A stretch of DNA of 64,000 nucleotides from Vibrio bathopelagicus (GCF_014879975.1 NZ_CP062500.1:1674001-1738000), one strand, 5' to 3'. Shown: positions 7,913 through 18,651, numbered from the stretch's first letter. The notes: generated from the letters alone by a model not told the origin. Translations and numbers: made by a program.

Positions 7913-9334
7913 TTAGAACAGGTTCTTATCACGTACTAGTTCTCGCGGTAAACCGTTCTTCACTCGGTTGCCAACCCACTTACCAAGGCCAATGATCGCG
8001 CCGTTGTATTTAACCAGCACTTCGCCTTTACCTGACAAGCCTTCTGGGCGAACATCTCGTCCCATGAACCACTCACGCGCGTCTTCAATGTTAAGCTCTA
8101 CAACGTTGGCTTCGTTGCCCGTCGCGAGTGTTGTCGCTACCTGATGCTGCCAGCGGTAGCCTTTTTTATGAGTCTCAGCGATCTTAATGCCCATACGAGA
8201 GAAACGGAACTCGCCAATCATCGGCTCTAGTGCTTCAGGGAATAGCCAAACGTCTTTGTCTCGAATCCATACCTGAGTGTCACTTGGTAATTCGATATCT
8301 AGTGCGCTTAGAAGTTGTTCAGCGACTTCTTGTTGCGCTTTCTTATTGGCTTTTTCAAATGGGAATTTACCCAAACGTTTTTTCACTTCTGGTGGTGTCA
8401 CAGAAGCGAGTTTACGGATACGTGCAACGAAGAAACCTTCCGAGTCATAAACCTGCGGGAAGATGTGAAGAAAGCCTTCCTCGGTCGTCGTCGCTTTTGC
8501 ATTGTCGAACAAGTTTTCTAAAGATTCGAACTCAACTGCATCACCAAAGGTCTCTTTTAGATGGTGACACACTTGTTGGTTCTCTTCGGTACTTAGCGTA
8601 CACGTTGAGTAAACCAGCACGCCGTTAGGTTTGAGAGCGTGAAAAGCACTTTCAATCAGATCTTTTTGAGTGTCAGCAATATCGACCACAGACTGATACG
8701 TCCAGTTTTTCATCGCGTCAGCGTCTTTACGAATTGTACCTTCGCCAGAGCAGGGTGCGTCTAACAGTACGGCATCGAATTGCTCTGGCAGCCAACCGCC
8801 GAAGACTCTGCCATCAAAGTTACTCAGTGCTGCATTACGCACGCCACAGCGCTCTATGTTAGCGTGAAGGACTTTCACTCGGCTTGCTGCGTATTCATTA
8901 GCAACCAGTACGCCACGGTTATCCATTAAGGCCGCTATTTGAGTCGTTTTCGACCCTGGCGCAGCAGCGGTGTCTAACACGGCTTGATAATTCTCTTCAC
9001 TTTGGAATAGAGCTGACGGTGGCATCATAGAGCTGGCTTCTTGAATGTAGAATAGGCCAGACATGTGCTCCGCTGTATTGCCTAAAGGCGCTTCACTTTC
9101 ATCTGTAGTGATCCAAAAACCCGTTTCACACCAAGGTACTGGTTCCAGTTCCCAACCTTTGTCTTTCGCGCGTACGAGGAAGTCATCAACACTGATCTTC
9201 AGTGTGTTCACTCGAATACTTTTACGAAGTGGCTTTTGACAAGAAGCGACAAACGAAGCCATATCTAGATGGCTTGGCATGATGCCTTCAATATGAGTCA
9301 GGAATTCTTCTGGGATATATACGTTAGCGTGCAA
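7913..9334 (-). CDS. rsmF: 16S rRNA (cytosine-1407-C5) methyltransferase RsmF
   Basis: The 473-residue protein matches RsmF/YebU in length and sequence. It has an N-terminal PUA-like segment, then the SAM-binding Rossmann domain with LDTAAAPGSKTTQIAALM and the two catalytic-cysteine motifs LLDAPCSGEG and YSTCTLSTEENQ. A C-terminal extension includes FRFSRMGIKIAE. It methylates C1407 of 16S rRNA in 30S subunits. It lies next to letAB, the yebR-yebU neighbourhood known from E. coli, on the same strand, but 150 bases and a terminator-like interval separate it from letB. Confidence 0.95.
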   Translation of the reverse strand: MHANVYIPEEFLTHIEGIMPSHLDMASFVASCQKPLRKSIRVNTLKISVDDFLVRAKDKGWELEPVPWCETGFWITTDESEAPLGNTAEHMSGLFYIQEASSMMPPSALFQSEENYQAVLDTAAAPGSKTTQIAALMDNRGVLVANEYAASRVKVLHANIERCGVRNAALSNFDGRVFGGWLPEQFDAVLLDAPCSGEGTIRKDADAMKNWTYQSVVDIADTQKDLIESAFHALKPNGVLVYSTCTLSTEENQQVCHHLKETFGDAVEFESLENLFDNAKATTTEEGFLHIFPQVYDSEGFFVARIRKLASVTPPEVKKRLGKFPFEKANKKAQQEVAEQLLSALDIELPSDTQVWIRDKDVWLFPEALEPMIGEFRFSRMGIKIAETHKKGYRWQHQVATTLATGNEANVVELNIEDAREWFMGRDVRPEGLSGKGEVLVKYNGAIIGLGKWVGNRVKNGLPRELVRDKNLF

Positions 9335-9484
9335 AAGGGTATCTCGATTTATAGCGTTAATGCGCGCAGTTTAAAGCAAAATGAGATTGTCCTAAACCAA
9401 ATTTGCTTTAAACAATAAAAATGCAGCCGTTTGGCTGCATTTTAAGTTAAATCATGTGTGTTTTCAGTGTGGAAACTTAGTTCA

Positions 9485-12142
9485 CTAAGGGCGAGGTATG
9501 GCGGTTCTCCAAGATTTCCATTCATCTTCGGCTTGAGGATATAAATAGAAAGATTGGTCTTCTTCTGCCAACGGTTGGAGTTCATTCGTTGGTGGCGTAG
9601 AGAAAGTAATCCCGCCTCTTAACAAGCTATCTACTGTACCGGCCTTGATATTTGCACCCGACAAACCGATAGAGACATCAACCCCAGACACATTCCAAAA
9701 AACGCTGTTTGAGCGAATCAGATAGGCGTATTCAGGTTTGATCTGAATGGTTGAGATAATACGGTCTGCAAATTCACCCAGTTTCACGTCAATCACAGAG
9801 CCAATCTCTAGCTCTCTGAATAGAATCGGTGTGCCTTCAGATACGGAACCTCTTGTTTCACTCTGCAACGTAAACACTTTGCCTTCAGGTTTAACTGGGC
9901 CTTGGCTAAGCTTAAATGCCGTGGTTTTGTCGCCTTTTCCTGGTTCAACATTGATGTGTTTAGAGAGCAGTGCCGATACGTTTTTGATACCGTTTAGGCC
10001 GATCTCCGGTTCTGCTAACCAAAAGTGGCTGTTTGCGACTGCAATTTTCTCAACGTATTCCGGTAAAACGCGAGCGGTAATTTCGATCCCACCTTTGTCA
10101 AAGTTCGGAATCACGAGAGTCACTTCACCAACCGTGACACCCTGATATTTGATCGCCATGCCTTTGCTGACTTCTTGGTCGCCAGAAGAGGTGATGGTAA
10201 TCGCGCGGCCAAACTTTCTCGCAGATTTCGAATCGGCGTATAGCTTCCAAACGTTACCAAGCTTGTTGTCGATTCCTGGTAGTGAATCAAAGGCTATACC
10301 ACCTTGAATCAGCGTTTTAACCGGAGCAGCTTTAATGCTGATACCTGATAAAGAGGCATCGACTTCAACTCCTGAACGATTCCAAAAAACCGTGTGTTTG
10401 TTGATCAAGTGTGTGTAACGGTTTTCGATCGTTACTTCTATTCTTACGCCACCATCCGCTAGCTGAAAGTTAGAAATACTGCCGACTTGAAGGTTGCGGT
10501 AGAGCAGAGGGCTTCCTTTCGAGATAGAAGGCAGTTCACTGGCAAACAATGACATCTTTTTAGAGCCGGTTTGATTGAACTTGGCGATCTCTGCTAATGA
10601 CTTACTTTGGAATAATTGATAGTTAGAGCGAGACTTACTGTTGCCTTCACTCACAAAGCTAATAGAACCACTCAACAGCTGTTTGGCTGGCGGTACTGTA
10701 ACGCTTAAGCCTGACTCTGTAAGCTCTGCAGTCGCGCTGCCTGTAACGAAGAAGCGGTTATTACTTTTGATAAGGTGTGCATATTGGTTGTCGATCAGCG
10801 CATCCATGAATACTTCATGCTTGTCGCTACCGGTTCCAACACTTTCAACTAACCCAACATCAATGATTGAACCAACCGCTATGCCTTTGTAAAGCAATTG
10901 GGTTCCGACATCCAAACCAAATGAATTGCTAGAGGTTAGACGAATCGCAACAGACTTTTCTTGCTCCTGACTGAACTCGTTCTTGCGAATAGCGGTAAAC
11001 CGACGAGATTTTTCACCTTCACCAGGTACTAATGTCAGGAAGTTACCTGTTACCAAGTTAGCAATGTTCTTCATACCTGTTAGCGACAGTTCCGCTTCTT
11101 CCAGAACGAATTTACTTCCACTGTTCAAAAAGTCACTGAATGCAGGTTGGATAGCGGCAGAAGCCACCACGTTTTCACGGCCTTTGCTCAGTGATAAATC
11201 GGTAATCTGACCAATTTCGATGCCTCGGTACATGATAGGCGCACCGGTTGCGCTGATCTTGTTGTCGTCTGGCACTGCGATCTTGATTGAGATACCACGA
11301 CCCGCGGTCTTTAGATCGGGGTAGAGTTTGAATTCAGTGTTCATCTCAACTGGCTGGCCTTCTCCCGGGGAGTCAACCGCAATCGAGCCGCCAAGTAGGG
11401 CACTTAAGCTCTCTAATCGTACGTCAACACCTGAGAAGCCAATGCTCGCCCCTAAGCCGCTTACATTCCAAAAACGGCTTTGGTCGGTAATGATATGACT
11501 GTATTCGTCTTTGATGGCTGCTTGAATAGTTACCGACTTAGCATTTTCATTGAGTTGATAGTTATAAACTTCACCAATCGGGATCTTGCGGTAAACAATT
11601 TGTGAACCAACAGATACGCCGCCAAGATCTTTGGTGGTCAACGATATATTGAGACCTTCTGAAGCCAATAAGTCAGAAGGTGACGATTCCAAGGCGTGAA
11701 ACACCGTTTCTGGTTTCTCTTTGGTTTCACTAGGGTGAATCGCAATATAGTTACCGGAAACAAGGGCGTCTAAACCCGAAATGCCAGAGAGGCTTGCCGT
11801 TGGTTTGACTAGCCAGAAACGCGTTCCCTTCGAAAGAAGCTTTTGAGCCTCAGGGTAGATGTCGGCATCAACATAAATGCTTGATAAGTCTTTGGACAAC
11901 GTGATGTCGCGAACCATACCCACCTCTAAACCTTGATAGCGAATCGTGGTTCGTCCTGCGACTAACCCCGCGGCATCCGAGAAGTAGATTTGCACACGTT
12001 GCCCTGCATCATGTACTGACTTCATAACCAGCCAACCAGCAAGTGCTACGGTAAGAATCGGCAGAATCCACAAAGGTGAGATCCCTTTGTTTTTTCTGAC
12101 TTCTGGTGAATATGACGTTTGTGATTGGTTATTGTTGTTCAT
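9485..12142 (-). CDS. letB: LetB (YebT) MCE-domain lipid-transport tunnel protein
   Basis: The 885-residue protein has an N-terminal transmembrane anchor (ISPLWILPILTVALAGWLV). After it come repeated MCE domains recognisable from GxxIxYRGIEIGxV-type strands: GRTTIRYQGLEVGMV, GSQIVYRKIPIGEV, GAPIMYRGIEIGQI, GTQLLYKGIAVGSI, GSPLLYRNLQVGSI, GMAIKYQGVTVGEV and GTPILFRELEIGSV. That is seven, the number known for E. coli LetB. LetB forms a long periplasmic tube that moves lipids between inner and outer membranes. Its start overlaps the end of letA by 14 bases, so the pair is translationally coupled. Confidence 0.95.
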   Translation of the reverse strand: MNNNNQSQTSYSPEVRKNKGISPLWILPILTVALAGWLVMKSVHDAGQRVQIYFSDAAGLVAGRTTIRYQGLEVGMVRDITLSKDLSSIYVDADIYPEAQKLLSKGTRFWLVKPTASLSGISGLDALVSGNYIAIHPSETKEKPETVFHALESSPSDLLASEGLNISLTTKDLGGVSVGSQIVYRKIPIGEVYNYQLNENAKSVTIQAAIKDEYSHIITDQSRFWNVSGLGASIGFSGVDVRLESLSALLGGSIAVDSPGEGQPVEMNTEFKLYPDLKTAGRGISIKIAVPDDNKISATGAPIMYRGIEIGQITDLSLSKGRENVVASAAIQPAFSDFLNSGSKFVLEEAELSLTGMKNIANLVTGNFLTLVPGEGEKSRRFTAIRKNEFSQEQEKSVAIRLTSSNSFGLDVGTQLLYKGIAVGSIIDVGLVESVGTGSDKHEVFMDALIDNQYAHLIKSNNRFFVTGSATAELTESGLSVTVPPAKQLLSGSISFVSEGNSKSRSNYQLFQSKSLAEIAKFNQTGSKKMSLFASELPSISKGSPLLYRNLQVGSISNFQLADGGVRIEVTIENRYTHLINKHTVFWNRSGVEVDASLSGISIKAAPVKTLIQGGIAFDSLPGIDNKLGNVWKLYADSKSARKFGRAITITSSGDQEVSKGMAIKYQGVTVGEVTLVIPNFDKGGIEITARVLPEYVEKIAVANSHFWLAEPEIGLNGIKNVSALLSKHINVEPGKGDKTTAFKLSQGPVKPEGKVFTLQSETRGSVSEGTPILFRELEIGSVIDVKLGEFADRIISTIQIKPEYAYLIRSNSVFWNVSGVDVSIGLSGANIKAGTVDSLLRGGITFSTPPTNELQPLAEEDQSFYLYPQAEDEWKSWRTAIPRP

Positions 12143-13439
12143 TCACTGACTCATCTTTAGAGGTGTGGTTATCCCAAATTAGCCTAGGATCTAAGCTTTC
12201 TGCTGCCAGCATTGTCATAACAACAACGACACCGAAAGCCACAGCACCATAACCTGGTGTAAAGTTTAAAATTTGTCCACGGTCGACCAATGTCATCATG
12301 ATCGAAATAACGAAGAGATCCATCACCGACCATTTACCTACCCATTTTACAATGAAATAGATGGTCATTCTTTGCCTGTGATAGCGTGCTCGTTTCATTT
12401 GAATACAAAGCAATATGTACGTAAGTCCGAGAATCTTGGCTACTGGAACCACGATACTTGCAATAAAAATAATCGCAGCGATGCCGTACATATCAGTATT
12501 GATGAGTGAAGCGACACCCGAAATGATAGTGTCTTCTAACCTTTGCCCGTTGGTGATTACGATTGAAATTGGAATCACGTTCGCTGGTATTATGGCAACG
12601 GAAGCCGCAAATAACAGTGCCCAAGTCTTTTGTATAGAGTAGGGCTTGCGGTGATATAAGTCATGGTGACAACGTACACAAGCATCACCTTCAGGCTGAG
12701 ATAGGTGGCAGTTGTGACAGTGAATATTTTTGTTCTCTGCAAAAGAGTAGTCTGATTCTTTCGCCCAAGCTTCCCAGTAACGTCGCACACTAATGCGGCT
12801 TACCAGTAGAACGCTGAATAGCTGCAGTAGAATCAATCCAATTAAACCAGGGCCAACAAAAATATCGGAATAGTCTTGTAGTTTGAAACACGAGATGGCC
12901 ACACTCACCAAAAAAACATCCAACATCATCCAATGCTTTAAGGTTTGGATAATCGCTAATGAGTAACGAAATGATGTGAAAATTTTAAAGCGTAATGATA
13001 CGTGTGTGATCAGTACCGAAGTACAAACAAGGAACGGCGCGATAGAGCTGCAGAATAAAATGAGTAACCCAAGCAGTGGGAAGCCTTCTCCCATTAAGGT
13101 GAATACACCCGATGGCAGTGTGGCTGGTATCATGACGCCAATGAGGCGGATACTGATGAATTCAAAGAAATGAGAAGGGATAAATAACAATAAGCAAGTG
13201 ATTGCGATGGCTAGATTTCCAGAGAGGCTAGGTGTGCCTCCGCGGTATAACTGAGTTCCGCATCTAGGGCAGTAAGCTGACTTCCCATGTGGGATATCCA
13301 TCTTGTCTATTGGGAGTTCACAGCCTTGGCATAGTCGTACAGAACTGCTGTCGCACAAGTGCTTACCTTGTGATTGTTCGGATGATGGCTGATCGCTCGG
13401 TAATGGCTCAGCGGTGACAGGATTAGAGGGGGAGGTCAC
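12129..13439 (-). CDS. letA: LetA (YebS/PqiA-family) inner-membrane protein
   Basis: The 436-residue protein has two copies of the PqiA unit. Each starts with a zinc-ribbon-like CxxC pair (LCQGCELPID with YCPRCGTQL; HCHNCHLSQPEGDACVRCHHDLY) and is followed by four hydrophobic helices. LetA is the inner-membrane partner of the LetB tunnel. Vibrio proteins of this type are thought to load lipids into the MCE rings. It is the upstream member of a two-gene operon with letB. The N-terminal about 30 residues (TSPSNPVTAEPLPSDQPSSE) are low-complexity, so a slightly later start is possible, although no better ATG is seen. Confidence 0.93.
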   Translation of the reverse strand: MTSPSNPVTAEPLPSDQPSSEQSQGKHLCDSSSVRLCQGCELPIDKMDIPHGKSAYCPRCGTQLYRGGTPSLSGNLAIAITCLLLFIPSHFFEFISIRLIGVMIPATLPSGVFTLMGEGFPLLGLLILFCSSIAPFLVCTSVLITHVSLRFKIFTSFRYSLAIIQTLKHWMMLDVFLVSVAISCFKLQDYSDIFVGPGLIGLILLQLFSVLLVSRISVRRYWEAWAKESDYSFAENKNIHCHNCHLSQPEGDACVRCHHDLYHRKPYSIQKTWALLFAASVAIIPANVIPISIVITNGQRLEDTIISGVASLINTDMYGIAAIIFIASIVVPVAKILGLTYILLCIQMKRARYHRQRMTIYFIVKWVGKWSVMDLFVISIMMTLVDRGQILNFTPGYGAVAFGVVVVMTMLAAESLDPRLIWDNHTSKDESVNEQQ

Positions 13440-13505
13440 AAGACCTCCCTAGTTGAAGCGTTGGTCAAAACATAGAAATGACTTAACTTACTAGAACGAC
13501 AAACA

Positions 13506-15302
13506 TCAGGCGTGCGATTGCACACTGCCATAGAGTGTTTGATAAAGTCCTTGTTGTTCAACCAATTCACCATGTGTTCCCGTCTGTGTGACTTGTCCAT
13601 CTTCTAAAACATAGATCAGATCAGCTTGTTTCACTGCTGATAATCGATGGGCCACAATCAAAGTTGTGCGATCTTTCAAAAATTCGCTTAGTGCTTTGTG
13701 CAGAGCTGACTCTGTCGCTGTATCAAGTGCTGATGTTGCTTCGTCTAGAATAACAAACTTCGGATTGCTCAACACCATACGGGCGATGGCCAGTCGTTGT
13801 CGTTGACCACCAGACAGTCGAACGCCATTCCTACCAATTTGAGTATCCAAACCGTTACTTAGCTGCTTAATCACATCTTGCATCTGAGACACTTCAAGCG
13901 CACGCCATAGCGACATCTCATCGTATTCGGCGCCGAGGGTCAGATTATGCCTCAATGTGTCATTAAAAAGTATAGGTTGCTGTAAAACAACGGCAATTTG
14001 ATTACGAATTATATCAAAACTGATGTCGTCCGTTGTTTCACCGTTATAACGAATACACCCAGAGTCGGCTTGATAAACCCCAATAAGCAACTGTATTAAT
14101 GTCGATTTACCTCCACCACTGGCACCGACTAGAGCGACCTTTTTTCCAGCAGGTATGTGTAAGGATAGCCTATTTAAAACAGTGTTTTCTAATGTGTAAG
14201 AGAATGTAACGTCTTCTATGTCAACTGTCACTTCTTGATGTTCATTAAACGGGTTCACTTTGCTGATAGGGCGCTTCTCTTCTTCTAACTGAAGAAGATC
14301 GTTGATGCGTTGCAGTGCGGCCTTCGCGCTATACCAAGAGAATTGAATGCCTAACAATTCTTGAACCGGGCCCAACATAAACCATAAGTAACCAAATACC
14401 GCGAAAATCTGACCAATGGTTAAGTCGCTAAATAACACCATCAACATTGCAACAGCACGGAACAGTTCAAAACCTAATAGAAATAATAAAAAGGACACTC
14501 GCCCCGCGGCTTCCGATTGCCATGCGTATTTATCGGCATCGATTCTTACTTGGTTTGCTTGAACTTTAAGTTCATCAAGAAAGATGCGCTCTTTATTAGC
14601 TGCACGAAGTTGATAGATGCCATCTAACGTTTCAACTAAGCGATTCTGAAAACGCTCAAAAGACTGGTTCTCATATTTCTTGAGGTGTTTAACACGGCTA
14701 CCGAGCTTACGAGAAAAATAAATAACAACAGGATTGACCAGTAGAATGAACAGCCCTAAACGCCACTCTAACCATAGTAGGACTATAGCGGTACCGAGCA
14801 CCGTTAAGAAGCTGATGATAAATTTAGAAAGGGTCGAGCCAATGAACTTATCAATAGTCTCTATGTCTGTAATTAGATGAGCATTAATACCGCCGCTGCC
14901 TTTGGTTTCGTACTGTCGGATGCTAATGCGGCCAAGTTTATCGATCATCTTGCTACGCATTTGGTAGGTGATCGTTTTGGAAACCAAAGTAAATTGACGA
15001 CCTTGTAGAATATTCAACGCTTGGCTGGCAGATCGCATCAGGATAACCAACAAGAGAGTAAGAGCAATATAGCCAGTTGGCGTTTGCAGCGAGACTGGAA
15101 GTAGGTGATTCATCATCTCTAACCCTGAAGCTGGCTTATCAAGCAAAACTTCGTCGACCATGAGTGGCATAAGCAGAGGGATAGGGACGCTAATTAAGGT
15201 TGCAATAATGGCAACAAAGTTAGCAAACAGTAATTTGGACTTGTGTTTTTTTACTTGAGTTATCAACCAAGAACGGCTAATAGTGTCTTCTGAATTGTTC
15301 AT
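13506..15302 (-). CDS. ABC exporter, fused membrane and ATPase domains
   Basis: The 598-residue half-transporter has a type-I exporter membrane domain (about residues 20-310, six helices) followed by an ATPase domain. That domain has Walker A VALVGASGGGKSTL, Q-loop VLQQPILFN, signature VRLSGGQRQRLAIARM, Walker B KFVILDEATSALD and the H-loop IVAHRLSAVKQAD. It should work as a homodimer in the inner membrane. The substrate cannot be told: the family includes lipid, drug and peptide exporters, and there is no peptidase domain or membrane-fusion protein next to it. It is divergent from msrC. Confidence 0.88.
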   Translation of the reverse strand: MNNSEDTISRSWLITQVKKHKSKLLFANFVAIIATLISVPIPLLMPLMVDEVLLDKPASGLEMMNHLLPVSLQTPTGYIALTLLLVILMRSASQALNILQGRQFTLVSKTITYQMRSKMIDKLGRISIRQYETKGSGGINAHLITDIETIDKFIGSTLSKFIISFLTVLGTAIVLLWLEWRLGLFILLVNPVVIYFSRKLGSRVKHLKKYENQSFERFQNRLVETLDGIYQLRAANKERIFLDELKVQANQVRIDADKYAWQSEAAGRVSFLLFLLGFELFRAVAMLMVLFSDLTIGQIFAVFGYLWFMLGPVQELLGIQFSWYSAKAALQRINDLLQLEEEKRPISKVNPFNEHQEVTVDIEDVTFSYTLENTVLNRLSLHIPAGKKVALVGASGGGKSTLIQLLIGVYQADSGCIRYNGETTDDISFDIIRNQIAVVLQQPILFNDTLRHNLTLGAEYDEMSLWRALEVSQMQDVIKQLSNGLDTQIGRNGVRLSGGQRQRLAIARMVLSNPKFVILDEATSALDTATESALHKALSEFLKDRTTLIVAHRLSAVKQADLIYVLEDGQVTQTGTHGELVEQQGLYQTLYGSVQSHA

Positions 15303-15391
15303 TGTAATGAGAATAAGTCCTATTTAGTTTGATGGCCGCATTTTACTGCGTTCTCTTGATAATGGAAGTCTCAATTTAATTGGAAGTTAAT

Positions 15392-15883
15392 ATGAAAATA
15401 GAACATTACCAACGCTTAACCAAACAAGCCGTTGCATTAATTGAATCAGAAACCGATCTAATTGCGAATCTTGCAAATATTAGCTCACTATTGTTCATGG
15501 AATTAGATGAACTTAACTGGGCTGGTTTCTACTTAATGAAGCAAGATAAGCAAATGCAACAAGATGAGCTTGTGCTTGGTCCCTTCCAAGGTCAGCCAGC
15601 GTGTGTTCGAATTCCAGTAGGGCGTGGAGTCTGTGGAACTGCGGTTGCGACGAATACAGTTCAGCGCATTCATGATGTGCATGAGTTCGAAGGTCACATC
15701 GCTTGTGATGCTGCAAGTAACTCAGAAATCGTTATTCCATTCTCTATCGATGGTAAAGTTGTGGGTGTTCTTGACATCGATAGTCCAAATATTGGTCGTT
15801 TTTCTCAAATTGATGAAGACGGATTGACATTTTTTATGGCTGAAGTGGAAAAGGTGCTTAATTCGCACGCGAACAAGGCATAA
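15392..15883 (+). CDS. msrC: Free methionine-(R)-sulfoxide reductase (GAF domain)
   Basis: The 163-residue single-GAF protein matches YebR/MsrC: ELNWAGFYLMK, LVLGPFQGQPACVRIPVGRGVCGTAVA and HIACDAASNSEIVIPF. These contain the three conserved cysteines of the family, of which the third (in ACDAASNSEIV) is normally catalytic. It reduces free methionine-R-sulfoxide and protects against oxidants. The ATG at 15392 is chosen over a TTG at 15380, because family members begin with a short MKIEHY-like leader and the TTG would place the start on the likely ribosome-binding site. Confidence 0.93.
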   Translation: MKIEHYQRLTKQAVALIESETDLIANLANISSLLFMELDELNWAGFYLMKQDKQMQQDELVLGPFQGQPACVRIPVGRGVCGTAVATNTVQRIHDVHEFEGHIACDAASNSEIVIPFSIDGKVVGVLDIDSPNIGRFSQIDEDGLTFFMAEVEKVLNSHANKA

Positions 15884-15980
15884 ATTATTCTCTTACTGTG
15901 GTTTTTCCCAAGCATCTCTCTATAATACGTAAAAATATTTTCTTAATGCTCGCGGAAAACCGCAAAAACCAGGAACCCAC

Positions 15981-16604
15981 ATGGAAAACACTGAAAAGTT
16001 AAAAAACAGCAAAGAAGTTATCGCATATGTTGCTGAATGTTTCCCTAAATGCTTTACTCTAGAAGGTGAAGCAAAACCACTTAAAATTGGTATTTTTCAA
16101 GATCTTGCTGAACGTCTAAGTGAAGACGAAAAAGTAAGTAAGACTCAGCTTCGTGCAGCGTTAAGACAGTACACATCATCATGGCGTTACCTGCACGGCG
16201 TAAAAGCTGGTGCAGATCGTGTTGACCTAGACGGCAACGCGTGTGGCACATTAGAAGAAGAGCACGTAGAACACGCTAAAGCTACACTTGCAGAAAGCAA
16301 AGCGAAAGTTCAGGCTCGTCGTAAAGAACAAGCACAGAAAGCTCGTGAAGAAGGCAAAGCGAAAACTAAGGCGAAGAAAGCTCAACAGCCTCGTCGTCAA
16401 GCGCCTAAAGCACCAAAAGTAGAAAAGCCTGTAGAAACACGCGCTTTGAACGCCGATGAATTCATCGCTGGCAAAGAAGTAAATGTGAACATGGGTACAG
16501 GAAACATGGCTGCGACCATTGTTGAAATCAATAAGGAAGATGTACGTGTTCAGTTAGCAAACGGCCTACAAATGGTTGTTAAAGCGGAGCACTTGCGCGC
16601 TTAA
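15981..16604 (+). CDS. proQ: RNA chaperone ProQ
   Basis: The 207-residue protein has the FinO/ProQ domain in residues about 1-120 ([49 protein letters not shown]). It is followed by a Lys/Ala-rich flexible linker and a C-terminal SH3-like domain ([21 protein letters not shown] to the end). ProQ binds structured small RNAs and mRNA 3' ends. It is 17 bases upstream of prc, the same proQ-prc pair found in enterobacteria. Confidence 0.96.
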   Translation: MENTEKLKNSKEVIAYVAECFPKCFTLEGEAKPLKIGIFQDLAERLSEDEKVSKTQLRAALRQYTSSWRYLHGVKAGADRVDLDGNACGTLEEEHVEHAKATLAESKAKVQARRKEQAQKAREEGKAKTKAKKAQQPRRQAPKAPKVEKPVETRALNADEFIAGKEVNVNMGTGNMAATIVEINKEDVRVQLANGLQMVVKAEHLRA

Positions 16605-16621
16605 AGGAGATACTCCTACGC

Positions 16622-18616
16622 ATGAAATGCCGTTCAAAATTGACACTGATTGCTGCTAGCTTTTTTCTAGCAGCTTCAGCTCAGGCTCTTGAAGCCAAAT
16701 TAGATCAGGACGATTTACCTTTACTCGCTCCTGAGGTCCAACACGAAACTGCTAGTAAACGTGTTACTTCTCGATTTACTCGTTCTCACTATAAACACTT
16801 CAATCTCAACGATGATTTCTCTCAGGCTATCTTTAATCGTTATTTAGAGATGCTGGATTATAATCGTAATATCTTCACTCAAGCTGATATTGACTCTTTC
16901 TCCTCTTCATCTGTGCAAATTGATGATCAGCTGAAAGCGGGTAATAACCAGATTGCTTTCGATGTTTATAATCTTTCTATGCAGAAGCGTTTTGAACGTT
17001 TTCAATATGCGTTGTCTTTGCTAGATACTGAGATTAAGTTTGATACCGATGAAAGTATTGAGCTCAATCGTAGTGAAGCGGAGTGGCCGAAAGATATCGC
17101 CGAAGTGAATGAGCTTTGGAGGAAGCGTGTTAAATATGACGCGTTGAACCTGAAACTTACTGGTAAAGAATGGCCAGAGATTCAAGAGGTTTTGGAAAAG
17201 CGTTACAACAATGCGATGAAGCGTATTACACAATCGCATAATGAAGATGCTTTCCAAATCTACATGAACGCATTTGCGCGTGAAGTTGATCCTCACACCA
17301 GTTACCTTTCTCCAAGAAATGCAGAACAATTCCAATCAGAGATGAATCTATCTTTGGAAGGTATTGGTGCTGTGCTTCAGATGACTGATGACTATACCGT
17401 GATTCGCTCGTTAGTTGCTGGTGGCCCTGCGTCAAACAGCAAACAATTGAGCGATGGTGACCGCATTGTCGGTGTCGGCCAAGATGGCGAAGAGGTTGTT
17501 GATGTTATCGGTTGGCGTTTAGACGATGTAGTACAGCTGATTAAGGGCCCGAAAGGGACCAAAGTTAAGCTACAAATCTTGCCGGAAGGTAACGATGCAA
17601 AAAGTCACGTTGTCACAATTGTACGCGACAAGATTCGTCTAGAAGACCGCGCTGTTAAATCTGAAGTTATCGAGAAAGATGGCAAGAAGATTGGTGTTCT
17701 TGAAGTACCAAGTTTCTATGTTGGCCTCTCTAAAGATACCGATAAACTGATCAGTGAGCTTAAACAGCAAGGTGTTGAAGGTATTATCGTTGATCTTCGA
17801 AACAACGGTGGTGGTGCACTGACTGAAGCAACCGAACTCTCTGGTTTATTTATCAAAGAGGGACCAGTTGTTCAGGTTCGTGATAGCTACGGTCGTGTCA
17901 AAGTGAACAGTGATACTGACGGCGAAATCAGCTATCAAGGTCCATTAACGGTATTGGTGAATCGCTACAGTGCGTCAGCTTCTGAGATTTTTGCAGCAGC
18001 GATGCAAGATTACGGTCGTGCAATTATTCTTGGCGAAAACTCTTTCGGTAAAGGAACGGTGCAACAACATCGCTCTTTGAATCATATCTATGATTTGTTC
18101 GATAAAGAGTTGGGCTACGTTCAATACACAATCCAGAAATTCTACCGAATCAATGGTGGCAGTACGCAAAACAAAGGTGTAGTACCTGATATTGCTTATC
18201 CGACGCCAATTGATCCAGCAGATACTGGTGAAAGTGTTGAAGATAATGCTCTACCTTGGGACAGTATTGATAAAGCAAATTACTCAGTGTTACAGCGTAA
18301 CGATGAAGAAATAGTTGCTTTGACTGCCCAACACCAAGCTCGCATTGCTACTGACATGGAATTTGGCTTTATCGCGCAAGATATTGAAAAATATAAAGCA
18401 GATAAAGACGATAACGACCTTTCTTTGAATGAAAAGGTACGTCAGCAAGAGAGTGATGATGCGGATGTGCTTCGTCTAGAGCGTATCAATCAACGTCAAA
18501 AAGCCGCTAAGTTAGAGGCATTTAAAACGCTAGATGATATTCCTAAAGACTACGAAGCCCCAGATGCTTATCTTGATGAGTCGGTTGCTATCATGCTAGA
18601 CATGATAAAGAAATAA
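16622..18616 (+). CDS. prc: Carboxy-terminal processing protease Prc (Tsp)
   Basis: The 664-residue periplasmic protease starts with a signal peptide (KLTLIAASFFLAASAQA). A helical N-terminal domain follows, then a PDZ domain (LEGIGAVLQMTDDYTVIRSL; GGPASNSKQLSDGDRIVGVG). The S41 protease core has the Ser-Lys dyad: Ser in NRYSASASEIFAAAM (about residue 450) and Lys in ENSFGKGTVQ (about 476). Prc degrades proteins with non-polar C-termini and trims cell-wall enzymes. It ends at a strong hairpin and is probably transcribed with proQ. Confidence 0.96.
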   Translation: MKCRSKLTLIAASFFLAASAQALEAKLDQDDLPLLAPEVQHETASKRVTSRFTRSHYKHFNLNDDFSQAIFNRYLEMLDYNRNIFTQADIDSFSSSSVQIDDQLKAGNNQIAFDVYNLSMQKRFERFQYALSLLDTEIKFDTDESIELNRSEAEWPKDIAEVNELWRKRVKYDALNLKLTGKEWPEIQEVLEKRYNNAMKRITQSHNEDAFQIYMNAFAREVDPHTSYLSPRNAEQFQSEMNLSLEGIGAVLQMTDDYTVIRSLVAGGPASNSKQLSDGDRIVGVGQDGEEVVDVIGWRLDDVVQLIKGPKGTKVKLQILPEGNDAKSHVVTIVRDKIRLEDRAVKSEVIEKDGKKIGVLEVPSFYVGLSKDTDKLISELKQQGVEGIIVDLRNNGGGALTEATELSGLFIKEGPVVQVRDSYGRVKVNSDTDGEISYQGPLTVLVNRYSASASEIFAAAMQDYGRAIILGENSFGKGTVQQHRSLNHIYDLFDKELGYVQYTIQKFYRINGGSTQNKGVVPDIAYPTPIDPADTGESVEDNALPWDSIDKANYSVLQRNDEEIVALTAQHQARIATDMEFGFIAQDIEKYKADKDDNDLSLNEKVRQQESDDADVLRLERINQRQKAAKLEAFKTLDDIPKDYEAPDAYLDESVAIMLDMIKK

Positions 18617-18651
18617 ACTCTTATAACGTGCCTTGTTAAAGGTGACGGTTT